64,000 bases of DNA from Melanocharis versteri (lineage: Eukaryota; Chordata; Aves; Passeriformes; Melanocharitidae). Shown here piece by piece: positions 59,685-64,000 of the stretch; the first letter of the stretch is position 1, and each line of letters opens with the position of its first letter. The stretch is taken from NCBI GenBank assembly GCA_013397845.1, contig VZTG01007793.1, positions 629,615 to 693,614 of the forward strand. Direction: 5' to 3'. Under the pieces are notes generated by a model. The model was not told where the DNA came from. It did not search any database and saw nothing but the letters and a program-made list of their open reading frames with translations. The translations under genes were made by a program, and so were the position numbers.

Positions 59685-62299
59685 GTGGCCTAGATTTGAA
59701 ATGGTCACTGGGTTCACTGTGGTTTTACATCTCCTTATAAGCCCCCAGAAGTATCTGGTCACCAACAGAAAACATTGCAAAAAGGAGTTTTGTGCCTTCT
59801 AAGCTGGGAGGAACCCTGCAAATCATAACATTTTGATTAAATACATCCCCTGAAAGCTGGTAGTGTCTCAAACAGATTGCCAGTTTGGAATTTCAGAAAC
59901 CATGCAATTCAGTGTTTCTTAAGAATGAAAAGCATACAACATTTACATCTCATGATTTCATACACTCTTTTCTATTAAATAAAGCCAGGAATGTATATTT
60001 TTTGTTTAACAAGAATTTTGTTGATATTTAGTACATGAGTATAGTACACAAACAGTACAGTAAATCCATGTTTACAGCTTTGTTGAAAATTAAAGAGACA
60101 TAGAGGTGAGTGGATATAACATTGAGCTGGGATTCAAAGAGCTATCACCATGCTCCCACCTGGCTGGGAAAGACCCAGTTATTCCACAGTTTTTGGATTT
60201 AGTTGTGGGGTTTTTTTCCACTTTTTGACTTGAGGTCTTTTGGCTGGCAGTGCCAAGAAGCCACCACATTCTAGGTCAGGATCTCCAGTACTGAGCCAGC
60301 AGGAGTTGCAGCCCTTGGTGAATGTGACAATCTGTACCGCAGTACAGGAGACCTTACATGGGTTTAGCAGCTGTGTTGGCCACGTAGGTGAGCAGTCCAC
60401 AAATCAAGCCCTTTAACCATGACTTTATGAAGCAGAGGGCTGCAGTATATTTTACTAATATAAAAGGGCTCAAATCTCCCAACTGGTGGCTTTGGTTGCT
60501 ATAATAACAATTATACTAAAATTACTGCCTGATATATTAAGTCATTTTTTCGTGATAAATAGCTTGATCAGTTCTATGAGAAGGACAGAAAACTTGATAG
60601 GACATACAATCTACTGGGACAGCAGGAACTCTCTGTGGTTACTCATGTATCTACATGAGGAACAGGAAAGCAAGAAAATGTAGTGCTTCAAGCATATTCT
60701 AAACAGATCATTGTTTAGAACACAGAAATCAAAAGGTTTATAACAGGGAGAGGCAGTGCCTGCTCTGCAGTGACAGCTTCATGTTTATTTATCATAGAAA
60801 GAATAAGAAGGAGATACTAAAGTAAAGACAGGATAATTTTATTCCCAGATCAAATAAAGGAACACAGAGTGTGTTCACAACAAAGTGATTACTTTAGGGG
60901 GAACTAATACAATGAATGTTATTAAATTAAACAACTTTTTTATAGGGCATCTCACATTAAGGATTTTAGTGTAATATTTCTGTCAGGCAAAGTGATGCAA
61001 GACAAAGTAGCTTTTAGAGAGGTATTCCTTAATACAGATATTCCTGTAAAAATGTATTTATCTAGTATACTTCCGCTGTAGCAAATTATCACTTTGCTTA
61101 ACAGCTCTGAGAAACACGGATGTCAGGAGTAAAGATGACTATTCTCCTTTCCCTAGCTGCCTGAAATCTATGATTTTAAATTAGCTTTTAGGTGCTAGTA
61201 TACGCAAAGCTGAGGTAAATGTCTGCTCAGCACAGATAGCTGGGAGAAATCCTCAGCTGCATAGGAGCTGTCTTCAGTGCAAATCCCAGCGACTTGCCTG
61301 TCTGCCCTACCATTGTGTGGGAAGCCTTAGGAGCGAGCCCTCGCAGTGCTGAGCACAAGGAGCGGCTAAGTTGAATTTTTTACAGAAACAGTGCTTTCTC
61401 AGTAGATTTACACACATTAGCTGTGGCAATCAGAGCTAAGAATGTGGACCTATTGCATCTTTTCCCATCCTGAAATGGACATCCGTATATCACCACACTT
61501 GAAGACCTAGAGCTACATTTTATTATCCTAGAATTTGAGAGGTCTCGAGGGGTAATTATGTATAAAATGACTAAAACATCTTGCCTCAGGTGCAGAGTTC
61601 TGGAAAGCCATGTCTTCTCTAAGGGTCGTGAGAGTGAGATGAAAAAACCTGACTGCATCATCTTGTATTGTTCCCTCCAGTGCCTTTGCTAGTAATTTAT
61701 CAAATCTGTATTTATCTTAGCATTTATATATGGCTCCCATTGCACCACTTTGCAATATTCAATTCCTTTATTCTCGCAAGGGCCCTATCTGGTATATTCT
61801 GCATCACATCTCATGCAGTGTTGAGGACAAGGATCATAGCAACAGAAAATGACAGGAATATAGTCCCTTTTACTTATTTGCTACCTCAGTCTCTAAACTG
61901 TGGTTTGACACTTACTAGATAGGGCTTCTGTCTCTCATGTGGGAAATATGAAATGAGTAGGAGGAAACTCAGTTTGTTTAGCAATAGGAAGGGATCAGAG
62001 TTGTCCTCTATTTTCTGTTACTTTCTTCCAAAATACTGAGGACTTTGCAGGAACTAGAGAATTTGCATATCATGTCACTGCATTTATTTGGTCAACATCT
62101 ATAGCTTCTATAGGTTTAACTGCAAAATGAATGTGTGCTTTTTGTGCTGGGGTATAATATTCTTTTCTTAAGGAACTTGCTGAAGTAAGACCTGCATGTT
62201 TTAATCCATTTTTCTTGTTTTAATTCTTTTAATTTCTCAATAAAAATCTAAAAAAGTCCCCCCAAAATTCCACACAAAACAAAGAAGCAAAAACCCCCA
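59685..62299. other. AT-rich spacer
   Basis: No supported exon, promoter or named repeat. A plus donor (ATAGAG|GTGAGTGG) near 60105 lacks a good acceptor. Frames up to 93 codons are unremarkable. Confidence 0.45.

Positions 62300-62330
<31 letters not shown>
62300..62330. repeat. (AAAT)n tetranucleotide microsatellite
   Basis: Seven to eight perfect ATAA units over 31 bases, flanked by A/C-rich sequence. Confidence 0.95.
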
Positions 62331-62331
<1 letters not shown>

Positions 62332-62661
62332 CCACCCCCAACCCTTTTGGTTTCTTCTTGTATTGTGAAGGATTTCTAAATCTTTTAGTCCTTGCTCTGA
62401 CCGAACATTATTAACCCCAAGTGCTGAAACGCCATCTTCAGTGGTCATATTCAGAGATAGTAGAGATCAATTCTCTGGGAAAAGTGATTTTGAATCTCTG
62501 TGGTTCCTGAAGTATCGGATAATCCCAGAGAAATGCTATTTGTGCTGGGTACAGAACCAAGAGCCAATTGTTGGGCAAGCCAGTATCTGCCTATTTTCTT
62601 TATAATTCTTCCACAGAGGGAAGCATAGCACATGCTGCTAACTATTTTCGCTCACCCTGAC

Positions 62662-62680
62662 TTCATAGAATCATGGATGG
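62662..62680 (-). mobile_element. Possible CR1 LINE 3' tip
   Basis: TTCATAGAATCATGGATGG matches, with one missing base, the reverse of the usual avian CR1 3' terminal repeat (TTCATAGAATCATGGAATGG). The neighbouring bases do not continue as CR1, so only the tip is present or the match is chance. If real it supports a bird origin. Confidence 0.3.
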
Positions 62681-64000
62681 ACACAGCCGAGTGACACACA
62701 GAAAAACAGGACTTGAGAATTCTACTGCTCCAGGAGAGCTTAAGTGGTGAAAGCACTATCCAGGAACAATGGAGGATATATTCTGTATGGAAGATATATT
62801 TCTGGTGGGCCTAGACTCAATTTTTAACCTTAGAGTTCCCCAGGTTTTTATTAGCAAAGCACACTACCTTCAGTCACAGCACTGACAGGTAATGTCAGAT
62901 CCTGCTGTCAGAAACGACCCGCGCTGACTTGAGTGGTTTATTGGTCACTCGCACAGGCTATCGGCCAAAGTACAGCGGAATAATAAAACAGATTATGAAA
63001 AAGTTTGCTAGAACTCTTTCAAAAAGTTAGAAAGTTACCTACAAATACGGAAAAGGAGGTGCAAGCTCTGGCACTTTCATGTCAAACTATCAAACAGCCA
63101 TTCTCTCCCTATCGATTTGATAGTAATACAAGTTTTGAATAATACATTGCGAAGACTGTGATCTTGAGGACTTGCTCCAGACGTTTTCTCAACAGTCTTA
63201 ATCCAGACTGGAGGCTGGAGGCTTTGGCTACAGGCTAATTGTTGATTCTTGTTTACCCTCTGGGCACTTTTCACAGTTCTGGCAGAAAAAAACAGCCTTG
63301 AAGTGTTTGTAAAATATGGAATACATTTGCATCGCAGCAAATGAGAAACGAGTCCCAAAGTCTTAATGCTAACATTGGTATGAATGTAAATTTAATAGAC
63401 CTGCAGTTTTTCCTTAACAGTCCCCATACTTTCTCTTTGTGATTCACAGGAGAAAACAACCCTTCGATAAAAAATATTTTAACCTTAGAACCATGCAAAG
63501 AAATATTATCATCCTGTGGAAGAAAAAGCATAAATTGAGTGTTATTTTCCATTTATTTTTATTTTACTTTTCACACATAACAATATAAGCCTTCCCATCG
63601 CTTCTATTATTAACATACGGAAATGTTCAACTGCAGAATTTGCCCCAGTGACGAGGTTCTCTGACTTGTTCTAAACCACAGCTGTTAATGCTCAAACTGC
63701 CAAGAGGTATCGTTCTTTCATTTATGAATGCACATTTATGAATTTCTGGGGATGCTGAACTGCCTCTGACTACATATTTTGAGATAAGGACAAGTGCTGA
63801 TGAGACTTAAATCATCCCCTTTGCAGACTTTGTGTTAAGGGGTTTACAATGCACATAAATGCTTTTATTATGAATAAGTACACCAAAAAGTGTATTAAAA
63901 AATCTCTAATATCACATACTGATTTCGCATCTTGCACCTCACTTGAACTCAAACTTAATCATGGCAAGGGAAACTGGATAAAACACTTTTCACCAGCTTC
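62681..64000. other. AT-rich spacer to the window end
   Basis: Minus-strand frames of 93 codons at 63077-63358 and 63271-63552 overlap and are not recognised. No supported features. Confidence 0.45.

Noticed and set aside
1..64000. CRISPR array, bacterial operon, provirus or other mobile defence system
   Set aside because: No direct-repeat/spacer pattern, no dense coding and no recognisable viral frames; the composition and signals are those of vertebrate nuclear DNA.

Overview
This is about 64 kb of vertebrate nuclear DNA, most likely from a bird or other sauropsid. It is AT-rich (roughly 40% GC by eye) and CpG-poor. I see no Alu, L1 or B1-type insertions. The repeats I can see are a few decayed ones plus several clean microsatellites. 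The species call is an inference: I found only a 19-base possible CR1 3' tip, where a bird window would usually offer more. Nothing here looks bacterial, viral or plasmid-like. I see no operon, CRISPR array, rRNA gene or recognisable intact protein gene.

Nearly all continuous open frames look like chance. The longest (186 codons, 31576-32136) is close to what random sequence of this size would give. I therefore read the window mainly for splice sites, poly(A) signals, CpG clusters and hidden repeats. The left edge (1-232) is the end of a CpG island, so a promoter probably lies at or just left of the boundary. Next to it, on the minus strand (about 500-1180), a cysteine-rich 40-codon frame is followed by a poly(A) signal; it may be the 3' end of a gene or a decayed retro-element.

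From 1.2 to 15 kb there are mainly repeats and AT-rich spacer: a possible DNA-transposon end near 2.0 kb, MIR-like fragments, a TTCC/CATC microsatellite and a small CpG cluster at 13.5 kb. From 15.9 to 24.5 kb the plus strand carries several exon-like segments: a Kozak ATG with a donor, an 80-nt exon joining in frame to a terminal exon with a poly(A) signal, a 202-nt open exon and a 170-nt open exon. They do not join into one clean reading frame, so they may be separate transcripts, a lncRNA locus or coincidence. From 25 to 40 kb is gene-poor, with an 86-bp AAAG repeat and three stretches whose motif content resembles conserved noncoding enhancers.

From 40.7 to 50.3 kb, exon-like signals lie on both strands. 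On the minus strand there is a terminal exon with a good branch point and acceptor, a 43-codon frame, a 3'UTR and a poly(A) signal, plus a symmetric 81-nt open exon at 50.2 kb. On the plus strand there is a TATA box, a CpG-enriched first-exon-like block at 44.4-44.9 kb, a 31-nt microexon candidate and a 159-nt noncoding exon with strong splice sites. The best-hidden structure is at 51.7-52.0 kb: a degenerate 31-bp tandem repeat in which six neighbouring units keep exactly the same length. From 52 to 64 kb there are small CpG clusters, a sauropsid repeat fragment, an imperfect 40-bp duplication and an AAAT repeat.

All exon calls are low confidence, made by eye from splice consensus and frame. 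I found no frankly new system. The 31-bp array and the two best exon groups are the parts most worth checking.
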